NCBI GenBank assembly: GCA_002364615.1
Contig: DEYP01000015.1
Location: 62,001 to 126,000, forward strand
Source: Arsukibacterium sp. UBA3155
GTDB taxonomy: Bacteria > Pseudomonadota > Gammaproteobacteria > Enterobacterales > Alteromonadaceae
Direction: 5' to 3'
Length of the DNA stretch: 64,000 nt
In this document: positions 1 to 6,552 of the stretch, piece after piece
How the letters are laid out: the number at the start of each line of letters is the position of its first letter
Position numbering within the stretch: the first letter of the stretch is position 1
The notes under the pieces: model-generated
Databases searched by the model: none
Told to the model about the DNA's origin: nothing
The model's input: only the letters and a program-made list of their open reading frames with translations
Translations under genes and position numbers: made by a program

Positions 1-421
1 GAAAGCCACCCAATGGTTGGTGAATCATCACCCGGGCATTGGGTAAACAGTAACGCTTGCCTTTGGTACCACCTGACAATAAGAACGCACCCATACTGGC
101 AGCCTGACCAACACATACTGTCGCGATATCAGGTTTAATATAGCGCATAGTGTCGTAAATTGATAAACCCGCCGTCACTGAACCGCCTGGTGAATTGATA
201 TAAATGTAGATATCTTTTTCCGGATTTTCCGATTCAAGAAACAAAAGCTGAGCCACAATCAGGTTAGCCATATGGTCTTCAACCTGGCCAGTTAAAAATA
301 TAACCCGCTCTTTTAACAGCCGGGAGAAAATGTCATAAGAGCGTTCACCTTTTGCGGTTTGCTCAACCACCATAGGTACTAAGGCGTTAACGATGTCAGT
401 CATATCACGTGACATTGGCAT
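1..421 (-). CDS. clpP: ATP-dependent Clp protease proteolytic subunit (3' end outside window)
   Basis: Serine peptidase subunit that forms the double-heptamer chamber used with ClpX or ClpA for cytoplasmic protein turnover. The translated 140 residues contain the family signatures [33 protein letters not shown], the nucleophile Ser in [11 protein letters not shown] and the catalytic His in MIHQPLGG. The catalytic Asp and C-terminus lie beyond base 1. The start (ATG at 421) follows an AAGGGA ribosome site; a second ATG lies two codons in. It sits downstream of tig in the usual tig-clpP order, separated by a terminator-like hairpin. Identification is very secure; only completeness is unknown. 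Confidence 0.96.
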   Translation of the reverse strand, partial: MPMSRDMTDIVNALVPMVVEQTAKGERSYDIFSRLLKERVIFLTGQVEDHMANLIVAQLLFLESENPEKDIYIYINSPGGSVTAGLSIYDTMRYIKPDIATVCVGQAASMGAFLLSGGTKGKRYCLPNARVMIHQPLGGF

Positions 422-473
422 AAATGGGGTCCCTTAAAATAAACTCGGTGTAGTTTTGCCGGAAAATAAAAGC

Positions 474-513
474 GGCCGGAAAATAAAATGGCCCGAACTG
501 CTGTTCGAGCCAT
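474..513 (-). terminator. Intrinsic terminator after tig
   Basis: On the minus strand a hairpin with arms ATGGCTCGAAC and GTTCGGGCCAT (488-513) is followed by a T-rich tail (TTTTATTTT). It lies between the tig stop and clpP, so clpP is either read through or has its own promoter in the 120-bp gap. Confidence 0.7.
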
Positions 514-542
514 TAAAACCGTCATACCACGATAAGTCAATC

Positions 543-1853
543 TTAGTTGGTGGCTTGCGGGTTCATTATCTCGTCAAAGGCTGCAGCTTGCTCATTGACC
601 TTAGCTTTAGCCAGAATTAATTCAATAGCCTGCTCTTCCAGTGCCACATTGCGCATGCTTTGCATTAATTCATTGTTGCTATGGTAGTACTGAACAACTT
701 CAGCTGGGTCTTCATAGGCAGACGCGACGTTGGCAATTAATTCTTCAACTTTCGCATTGTCTACTTTCAATTCGTTTGTCTTGATCACTTCGCCTAACAA
801 TAAACCGACTTTAACCCGATCTTTAGCCTGTTCTTCAAACAATGAGGCGGGTAATTCAGGTAACTGCTTAGGATCAACGTTATTGCCAAAGCGCTGTAAA
901 GCTTGTTTACGCAATACTTCAACTTCACCGCCAATTAACGATTGTGGTACTTCTACTTCGTTATTCGCCAGCAAGCCTTTTATCACCTGCTCTTTAACCT
1001 TGCCTTTAATGGTTTGCTTAAGCTCGCGTTCCATATTTTTCCGCACTTCAGTTTTCAGGGCGTCAACATTGGCTTCAGCTAAACCAAACAGCGTGGCAAA
1101 CTCATCGTTTAATTCCGGTAAAACCTGTTCTTCTACGGTATTAACGGTAACAGCAAAGCTGGCAGCTTTACCTTTCAGGTTTTCCGCATGGTAATCTTCA
1201 GGGAACGTCACTTCAACGGTAGCTTTCTGGCCTGCTTTTTTGCCAACAACACCATCTTCAAAACCTGGGATCATCCGGCCCTGGCCCAGCTCTAACTGGA
1301 AGTCGCTGGCCTTGCCACCTTCAAACTCTTCGCCGTCAATAGAACCGACGAAATCCATTGTTACGCGGTCACCAGTAGCGGCAGCGCCTTTTTTCTCTTG
1401 CCATTTAGCATGTTGTTTGCGCAGTGTTTCCAGCATTTTTGCCAGATCTTCTTCACCAATGTCAACCTTCGGCTTGTTAACTTCAATTTTTTCCAGATTC
1501 GCTACAGTCACTTCCGGATAAACTTCGAATGTCGCTGCGAATTCTAAATCTTTACCCGCCGCCAAAGTACCTGGTGCAAAAGTAGGCGCTCCGGCTGGGG
1601 TTAACTTGTTTTCAATTACCGCTTCGTAAAATGAACGTTGCATTTGCTCTGAAGCCACTTCCTGCAACACAGCTTGACCGAAACGTTTCTGGATAATTGA
1701 CACCGGTGCTTTACCCGGGCGAAAACCATCAATACGCTGGCGTTTCGCCAGATCACGCAAGCGGTTTTTTACTTCTGAATCAATCTTGTCAGCCGGTACA
1801 GTAATCGTTAAACGGCGCTCTAAACCCTGGGTGGTTTCCACAGAAACTTGCAT
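543..1853 (-). CDS. tig: Trigger factor, ribosome-associated chaperone/prolyl isomerase
   Basis: Binds the ribosomal exit tunnel and shields nascent chains. The N-terminal ribosome-binding domain carries the signature GFRPGKAP at about residue 45. A central FKBP-type domain (about 155-245, with [21 protein letters not shown]) and the long helical C-terminal chaperone domain follow. Length 436 aa compares with 432 in E. coli. Two adjacent ATG codons exist (1856, 1853). The second is chosen because the GAGGT ribosome site is then about 6 nt away and the protein begins MQVSVET as in the family. It is followed by clpP. Confidence 0.97.
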   Translation of the reverse strand: MQVSVETTQGLERRLTITVPADKIDSEVKNRLRDLAKRQRIDGFRPGKAPVSIIQKRFGQAVLQEVASEQMQRSFYEAVIENKLTPAGAPTFAPGTLAAGKDLEFAATFEVYPEVTVANLEKIEVNKPKVDIGEEDLAKMLETLRKQHAKWQEKKGAAATGDRVTMDFVGSIDGEEFEGGKASDFQLELGQGRMIPGFEDGVVGKKAGQKATVEVTFPEDYHAENLKGKAASFAVTVNTVEEQVLPELNDEFATLFGLAEANVDALKTEVRKNMERELKQTIKGKVKEQVIKGLLANNEVEVPQSLIGGEVEVLRKQALQRFGNNVDPKQLPELPASLFEEQAKDRVKVGLLLGEVIKTNELKVDNAKVEELIANVASAYEDPAEVVQYYHSNNELMQSMRNVALEEQAIELILAKAKVNEQAAAFDEIMNPQATN

Positions 1854-2025
1854 CATGCTACCTCGAAATCAAAATCAGGCGTCTGAAATACGCCGTGCTT
1901 GTATGGTCTGGACTCGAAAAACTTAAGCTGAACCTGACCTGTTATAAAATTGGACGCGGCATTATAGCGGGCTAAATCCTCATAGTCGAGTCTTTAGCCC
2001 TGCTTGTTTTCGTTGTTTATCTTGA

Positions 2026-2068
2026 CAAAAAATAAAAAACAGACTTAACCTGTTAAAGCTAAGTCTGT
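2026..2068 (-). terminator. Intrinsic terminator of proBA
   Basis: Perfect 9-bp stem ACAGACTTA/TAAGTCTGT (2039-2047 with 2060-2068). On the minus strand it is followed by a T tract interrupted by one A. It lies just past the proA stop codon. Confidence 0.8.
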
Positions 2069-2137
2069 TCAATAAGTTAGCTAATTATCTATAGTACATT
2101 ACCCGGCAGATTTACCCGCTGGCACTGCAACTTTAAA

Positions 2138-3391
2138 TTAACTACGCGTTTGGCCACTGCCGGTAACGACATATTTTTCAGTGGTGAGTGCTTCCAGGCC
2201 CATTGGACCATAAGCGTGCAGCTTGCTGGTCGATATCCCTATTTCGGCACCTAATCCTAATTCGCCACCGTCTGAGAAACGCGAAGAGGCATTGTGCATC
2301 ACCACGGCTGTATCAACCGTACGGATAAACCGATCCGCATTGGCCTGGTCAGCGGTGCAAATCACCTCTGTGTGCTGACTACCAAACTGGTCAATATGAT
2401 CAATTGCCGCATCCATGTCATCCACCACTCTGATAGCGATTTCCGGCGCCAGATACTCCTGACCAAATTCATCGTCAGCAATGGCCGAAGCACCACTAAA
2501 AAAACCGACGCTTTGTTTGCAGGCATGCACCTTAACCTGATGCTCCGCCAGCGCCTTGGCTACCATCGGCAGAAAATCAGCCGCCTGGTGCTTATTGACC
2601 AGCAAGCCTTCGAGCGCGTTACACACCCCTGGCCGTTGCACTTTGCCGTTTACCAGTAAGTTAAGTGCCATGTTCAAATCAGCAGATTGGTCAACATACA
2701 AATGACAAACACCTTTAAAGTGCTGAATGACCGGAATACGGCTTTGCTCAGTAACAAAACGGATTAAGCCTTCACCTCCACGGGGAATAACCAAATCTAT
2801 AAACTGATCCTGTTTTAACAATGCTAACAATAAATCCCGATCAGGGTCCGGCACTATGGTAATAACTTCTTCTGGCAAATCATGGTCACGCAATGCCTGA
2901 CGCATCGCTGCCGCAATTGCCAGGCTGGTGTTGATGGCTTCGCGGCCACAACGTAAAATTACCGCGTTACCAGATTTAAAGCACAATGCCCCCGCATCAG
3001 CTGTTACATTGGGCCGGGCTTCGTAAATCATACAGATAACACCAAGCGGAATGCGGGTTTTGGCGATATTTATGCCATTAGGGCGCTGCTCAATTTGCCG
3101 GGTAGAACCAACCGGATCGGGCAGCTGGATAATTTGTTCAATTGCCTGAGCCATGGCTTCAATGCGTTCCGGGTTTAAGGTTAACCGGTCAATCATTGCC
3201 GCACTGGTTCCATTACTGCCCGCCTGGGCAACTTCATCTTTGTTTGCTGCAATAATGGCACCGGTCGCTTCACGGATGCGATTAGCAACACTTTGTAATA
3301 CAAAGTTTTTTTGCTCTGTTGATAAGATAGCAACAGCTTTGGCAGCTTTGGCTGCCTGAGCAGCCAGTGTGGCTGCGACATCAGAAATCAT
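2138..3391 (-). CDS. proA: Glutamate-5-semialdehyde dehydrogenase (gamma-glutamyl phosphate reductase)
   Basis: Second step of proline synthesis: NADPH-dependent reduction of gamma-glutamyl phosphate to the semialdehyde. 417 aa, the normal family length. The sequence shows the aldehyde-dehydrogenase-like fold and the catalytic Cys in QRPGVCNALEGLLV. It also has the conserved GVICMIYEARPNVTADAGA segment and a C-terminal ALTTEKYVVTGSGQ. Its ATG overlaps the proB TGA (ATGA, 3388-3391), so the two genes are translationally coupled, and a GGAGA ribosome site sits inside the end of proB. Confidence 0.97.
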   Translation of the reverse strand: MISDVAATLAAQAAKAAKAVAILSTEQKNFVLQSVANRIREATGAIIAANKDEVAQAGSNGTSAAMIDRLTLNPERIEAMAQAIEQIIQLPDPVGSTRQIEQRPNGINIAKTRIPLGVICMIYEARPNVTADAGALCFKSGNAVILRCGREAINTSLAIAAAMRQALRDHDLPEEVITIVPDPDRDLLLALLKQDQFIDLVIPRGGEGLIRFVTEQSRIPVIQHFKGVCHLYVDQSADLNMALNLLVNGKVQRPGVCNALEGLLVNKHQAADFLPMVAKALAEHQVKVHACKQSVGFFSGASAIADDEFGQEYLAPEIAIRVVDDMDAAIDHIDQFGSQHTEVICTADQANADRFIRTVDTAVVMHNASSRFSDGGELGLGAEIGISTSKLHAYGPMGLEALTTEKYVVTGSGQTRS

Positions 3392-4509
3392 AATTTCTCC
3401 AATAACATCATTTCACTACGGTGGACTACAGCATCACTGCCTGCCGGGCAATAGCCCAGACGTTTGGGAATATCGCGGCTCTGCTGTCCTTTAATCGAAA
3501 ACAATTCCGTAGCACTAAAACGGCTTACACCTTTGGCGATACGACGGGTGCCCTTAGCACAACGAATAATAACCGCATCACCAGAATCAAATTCACCCTT
3601 AACGCGCACAATACCGCTACTAAGCAGCGATGCGCCATGTTGACTAAGCGCTTCAACGCAGCCATCATCAACCCATATTTCGCCCTTCGCCCGCAAAGTA
3701 TGGCGAACCCAATGCTTTTTAGCCGGTAACGGTTTATGCTGGCCAAAAAACACTGTGCCAGGATTCTCACCCGCTAAAAGACACTCAAACGTTTCCAGCT
3801 GGTGACCATCAACTATCAGGGTATCAACGCCCTGCGCTGTGGCTTTCTCAGCAGCTTCTACTTTAGTTCGCATACCGCCGGTACCAACCGCCGACGCAGC
3901 ACCACCTGCCAGGCTGTAAATAGCAGCATCAATTTTGCTTACTTCCGGGATCAACGTTGCCAACGGATCTTTACTAGGATCAGCGGTATACAGTCCTTTT
4001 ACATCAGAACAGATAATCAGCGCATCAGCCTGCACAACCGTCGCAACCATGGCAGCAAGATTATCGTTATCACCGACTTTCAGCTCATCTGTCGCGATCG
4101 TATCGTTCTCGTTAACAATAGGCAGCACCTGATGGTCAAGCAGCTTTCGTAGCGTGTTTTGAATATTAACATGACGCACTCTGTCGCTAAGGTCGCCATG
4201 CGTAAGCAATACCTGCGCACAAGGGAAATCAAAACAGTTAGTCCAGAAATTCATCATCTGGTTTTGACCAACAGCAGCCATGGCGCGTTTGAGCGCAATA
4301 GGTACCCGTTGGTGCGAGAAATTAAAATGGTGACGGCCCGCCGCCACGCTACCAGAAGACACCAGAATAACTTCCCGGCCTTGCTTTCTGCATTGGTGGA
4401 TAAATTCAGCGATTGGACGTAAATATTGTTCACTACATCCTTCGTTGTCTGGCGCTATCAGGGCACTACCCACCTTTAGTACGACCCGACGCCAGCTTGG
4501 GTTTATCAT
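3388..4509 (-). CDS. proB: Glutamate 5-kinase
   Basis: First, feedback-regulated step of proline synthesis: phosphorylates glutamate. The amino acid kinase domain (VVLKVGSALIAP, VSSGSVAAGR, VNENDTIATDELKVGDNDNLAA, GTGGMRTKVEAA) is followed by a C-terminal PUA domain, for 373 aa (E. coli 367). The frame stays open upstream to ATG 4620, but ATG 4509 is chosen because a strong GGAGGAG ribosome site precedes it and MINPSWRRVVLKVG matches the usual N-terminus. It is the first gene of proBA and lies directly downstream, on the same strand, of a tRNA-Pro array and a palindrome (4677-4703). Confidence 0.96.
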   Translation of the reverse strand: MINPSWRRVVLKVGSALIAPDNEGCSEQYLRPIAEFIHQCRKQGREVILVSSGSVAAGRHHFNFSHQRVPIALKRAMAAVGQNQMMNFWTNCFDFPCAQVLLTHGDLSDRVRHVNIQNTLRKLLDHQVLPIVNENDTIATDELKVGDNDNLAAMVATVVQADALIICSDVKGLYTADPSKDPLATLIPEVSKIDAAIYSLAGGAASAVGTGGMRTKVEAAEKATAQGVDTLIVDGHQLETFECLLAGENPGTVFFGQHKPLPAKKHWVRHTLRAKGEIWVDDGCVEALSQHGASLLSSGIVRVKGEFDSGDAVIIRCAKGTRRIAKGVSRFSATELFSIKGQQSRDIPKRLGYCPAGSDAVVHRSEMMLLEKL

Positions 4510-4851
4510 AACTCCTCCGGTATTTTGACCGGCGGCAGTATAGCAAAAACGCCTAACCAGCACCACCGGCAAGCAGCAACAAACCAGGCTCGCCAACGTA
4601 AAATAAGCATTAATATTCATTAATTTAGCATTTATTCAGGCTCCTTGCGGCCAGTGACTGATTACTTTTCAACCAGTAAAACTGTAATTAAATTACCGTT
4701 TTAGCCAATATTTGTGGCTTGCAAATAAAGATGAATACCAATGCATAAAGCAACCCATTATAGATTTGATGAATACCTGGTATAAACGAGATAAAATAAG
4801 GAAATGAAATGAACCGCGCTGACAATACGCTGATTTATCTTTGGGGAAAAA
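4510..4851 (-). other. Leader/intergenic region upstream of proB
   Basis: 342 bp between the last tRNA-Pro fragment and proB. It holds a 27-bp palindrome (4677-4703) and a possible promoter, TTGGCT-16 bp-TACAGT (4681-4708). The 10-mer GGTATTCATC occurs twice on the minus strand. There is also an AAGGAG ribosome site ahead of a three-codon ORF (ATG at 4631, stop TAA at 4622-4620). Its stop overlaps an upstream in-frame ATG of proB (4620). No longer gene is supported. Confidence 0.5.
4677..4703 (-). promoter_or_regulatory. Palindrome overlapping a putative proB promoter
   Basis: Near-perfect inverted repeat TAAAAC-x-GTAAT-TAA-ATTAC-x-GTTTTA with one mismatched pair. A possible promoter (TTGGCT at 4703-4708, TACAGT at 4681-4686, 16-bp spacer) brackets it, which is how a repressor operator would be placed. 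As RNA it could also be an AU-rich hairpin ending the tRNA transcript. The symmetry is seen; the role is inferred. Confidence 0.4.
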
Positions 4852-4915
4852 TGGTCGGTGATGCAGGATTTTAACCTGTGATCCGTGGGATTGAGAATAC
4901 CCAAACCAGGTGCGC
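4852..4915 (-). pseudogene. tRNA-Pro 3'-half fragment 1
   Basis: The minus strand keeps the anticodon loop TTTGGGT, a T-arm and the end ATCACCGACCA. The D-arm and 5' acceptor strand are missing. An insertion of about 10 nt enlarges the anticodon loop. The T-loop has TTAAAAT in place of TTCAAAT, so the 54-60 loop is damaged. It cannot fold as a tRNA. Confidence 0.85.
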
Positions 4916-4936
4916 TGATTTAACTTAGGGGAAAGA

Positions 4937-5000
4937 TGGTCGGTGATGCAGGATTTGAACCTGCGACCCGTGGGATTGAGAATACCCAAACCAGGTGCGC
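4937..5000 (-). pseudogene. tRNA-Pro 3'-half fragment 2
   Basis: Same structure as the neighbouring fragment and 85 bp from it, but with an intact T-loop (TTCAAAT), T-stem and CCA. The 5' half is absent and the anticodon arm carries the same insertion (ATTCTCAATCCCACGG in place of CCAAGGG). Confidence 0.85.
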
Positions 5001-5021
5001 TGATTTAACTGAGAGGAAAGA

Positions 5022-5098
5022 TGGTCGGTGATGCAGGATTTGAACCTGCGACCCCTTGGACCCAAACCAAGTGCGCTACCAAGCTGCGCCAATCACCG
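5022..5098 (-). tRNA. tRNA-Pro (TGG)
   Basis: 77 nt including encoded CCA. Acceptor CGGTGAT/ATCACCG, D-arm GCGCAGCTTGGTAGCGC, anticodon arm CTTGG-TTTGGGT-CCAAG with anticodon TGG, T-arm GCAGGTTCAAATCCTGC. Identical to the second copy at 5414-5490. Confidence 0.97.
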
Positions 5099-5120
5099 AC
5101 AATAAAAACTCAGGGAAAGA

Positions 5121-5196
5121 TGGGGTGGATGATGGGGTTCGAACCCACGACAACCGGAATCACAATCCGGGGCTCTACCAACTGAGCTACAACCAC
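5121..5196 (-). tRNA. tRNA-His (GTG)
   Basis: 76 nt with CCA. Anticodon loop TTGTGAT (GTG), T-arm GTGGGTTCGAACCCCAT, discriminator C, and a G at position -1 (5197) as in histidine tRNAs. The acceptor stem GTGGTTG/CATCCAC pairs except for one T-T opposition at 5/68, which is unusual and worth checking. Confidence 0.94.
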
Positions 5197-5221
5197 CACT
5201 GAAACTGTTTTGCGCTTGTTA

Positions 5222-5298
<77 letters not shown>

Positions 5299-5332
5299 AA
5301 AATCGAAAGCCCTACCAAGCTATAAAAATAGT

Positions 5333-5392
5333 TGGTCGGTGATGCAGGATTTTAACCTGCGACCCGTGGATTAAAAGTACCCAAACCACGTG
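5333..5392 (-). pseudogene. tRNA-Pro 3'-half fragment 3
   Basis: Third fragment, between tRNA-Arg and the promoter-proximal tRNA-Pro. It ends ATCACCGACCA and lacks the D-arm and 5' acceptor strand. Here the anticodon stem is a perfect CGTGG/CCACG around a 17-nt loop (TTTGGGTACTTTTAATC). A stem that still pairs after changing suggests structure may be retained. The T-loop reads TTAAAAT. Nearby 5311-5320 carries a stray piece of the Pro D-arm (ctaccaagct). Confidence 0.8.
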
Positions 5393-5413
5393 TATACCTT
5401 ACCAATTTAAAAT

Positions 5414-5490
5414 TGGTCGGTGATGCAGGATTTGAACCTGCGACCCCTTGGACCCAAACCAAGTGCGCTACCAAGCTGCGCCAATCACCG
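5414..5490 (-). tRNA. tRNA-Pro (TGG), promoter-proximal copy
   Basis: 77 nt, identical to the copy at 5022-5098, with encoded CCA and anticodon TGG. It is the first gene of the tRNA operon, about 25 nt downstream of the predicted transcription start. Confidence 0.97.
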
Positions 5491-5519
5491 ACTTCGCTGC
5501 ACTGCTGCAACGGGGCGGA

Positions 5520-5548
5520 ATATTAACGCCCGCCACCTGAAGCGTCAA
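5520..5548 (-). promoter_or_regulatory. Strong sigma-70 promoter of the tRNA operon
   Basis: Minus strand TTGACG (5543-5548), 17-bp spacer, TAATAT (5520-5525), then the GC-rich discriminator TCCGCCCCG. The near-consensus boxes and GC discriminator are typical of stable-RNA promoters under stringent control. Confidence 0.85.
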
Positions 5549-5560
5549 ACCTTTTTTTGC

Positions 5561-5585
5561 AATAATCAGCCGATTGCTGATTATT
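5561..5585. promoter_or_regulatory. Perfect 10-bp inverted repeat upstream of the tRNA promoter
   Basis: AATAATCAGC and GCTGATTATT separated by 5 nt, centred about 60 bp upstream of the tRNA start site. There is no T tract on either side in the terminator sense, so a protein-binding site (activator, or operator for the divergent folD) fits better than a terminator. Confidence 0.5.
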
Positions 5586-5678
5586 TGAACCTTTCTTCGT
5601 ATTAATTACGCAGGATGGAGTTCTGGCAGCGGCTGTGCGAAAATAGCGGGATTAAAAAAGTGACAGAGAAGCCCCAAC

Positions 5679-6539
5679 ATGACAGCACAAATTATTGATG
5701 GCAAAGCAGTAGCCCAGGCAACAAAAGATAAAGTCGCCGCTCAGGTCAGAGCACGAGTAAAGGCAGGAAAAAGAGCACCAGGGTTAGCTGTCGTTTTGGT
5801 AGGCGTCGACCCAGCGTCACAGGTATACGTGGGCAGCAAACGTAAAGCATGCGAAGAAGTGGGCTTTCATTCAGTCTCTTATGACCTGCCTTCAGATACC
5901 ACAGAGCAACAACTGACTGACTTAATTGATAAACTGAACAACGACAACACGGTAGACGGCATTCTGGTGCAACTGCCGTTACCTGCAGGCCTTGATTCAT
6001 CGGCTATTCTGGAGCGGATAGTCCCACATAAAGATGTCGATGGCTTTCACCCTTATAATATTGGCCGGCTGGCCCAGCGCATGCCCGCCCTGCGTTCCTG
6101 CACGCCAAAAGGCATTATGACGCTGCTGCAAAGCACCGGGGTTAATGTAAAAGGTATGGATGCCGTTGTGGTTGGGGCATCGAATATCGTCGGCCGCCCC
6201 ATGGCGTTAGAGCTGTTATTAGCCGGATGCACCACGACGGTATGTCATAAATTTACCAGAAATCTGGAAGCCCAGGTACGCCGGGCTGATTTACTGGTGG
6301 TTGCCGTAGGCCGACCCGAGTTTATTCCCGGTGACTGGGTAAAACCGGGTGCTTTGGTTATCGACGTCGGTATTAACCGGCTGGACAGCGGCAAACTGGT
6401 CGGCGATGTTGAATATAGCACTGCGGTAAAACACGCACGCTATATTACCCCGGTACCCGGTGGCGTTGGGCCAATGACCGTTGCCAGCTTAATTGAAAAC
6501 ACGCTGGAAGCCTGCGAGCTATACCACGATAAACATTAA
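5679..6539 (+). CDS. folD: Bifunctional methylenetetrahydrofolate dehydrogenase/cyclohydrolase
   Basis: Interconverts 5,10-methylene- and 10-formyl-tetrahydrofolate, supplying one-carbon units to purine and formyl-Met synthesis. 286 aa (E. coli 288). It shows [18 protein letters not shown] with the catalytic Lys, [14 protein letters not shown], the Rossmann segment [14 protein letters not shown] and the C-terminal PGGVGPMT. It is divergent from the tRNA operon and has its own upstream region. Confidence 0.97.
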   Translation: MTAQIIDGKAVAQATKDKVAAQVRARVKAGKRAPGLAVVLVGVDPASQVYVGSKRKACEEVGFHSVSYDLPSDTTEQQLTDLIDKLNNDNTVDGILVQLPLPAGLDSSAILERIVPHKDVDGFHPYNIGRLAQRMPALRSCTPKGIMTLLQSTGVNVKGMDAVVVGASNIVGRPMALELLLAGCTTTVCHKFTRNLEAQVRRADLLVVAVGRPEFIPGDWVKPGALVIDVGINRLDSGKLVGDVEYSTAVKHARYITPVPGGVGPMTVASLIENTLEACELYHDKH

Positions 6540-6552
6540 GTTTAGTTGTCAG

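Larger units (their letters stand above)
4852..5021 (-). repeat. 85-bp tandem repeat carrying tRNA-Pro 3' halves
   Basis: Two full units (4852-4936, 4937-5021) differ at only about 5 of 85 positions. A third period begins exactly at the intact tRNA-Pro (5022). Each unit contains the T-arm, 3' acceptor strand and CCA of tRNA-Pro, plus about 20 bp of spacer (gctgattta...gaaaga). The pattern indicates unequal recombination or slippage using tRNA-Pro. Confidence 0.9.

Noticed and set aside
422..429. CCCCATTT resembling a sigma-32 -10 box before clpP
   Set aside because: It touches the clpP ATG, leaving no leader, and there is no CTTGAAA-like -35 box.
4693..4989. 98-codon minus-strand ORF with repeated Cys/Arg-rich sequence
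   Set aside because: It is only the translation of the 85-bp tRNA-fragment repeats; no ribosome site and no family likeness.
4852..5021. Possible CRISPR array from the regular 85-bp spacing
   Set aside because: The whole unit is repeated with no variable spacers, and it is tRNA-derived.
5420..5605. 61-codon plus-strand ORF
   Set aside because: It runs across tRNA-Pro and the tRNA promoter in antisense; not a gene.
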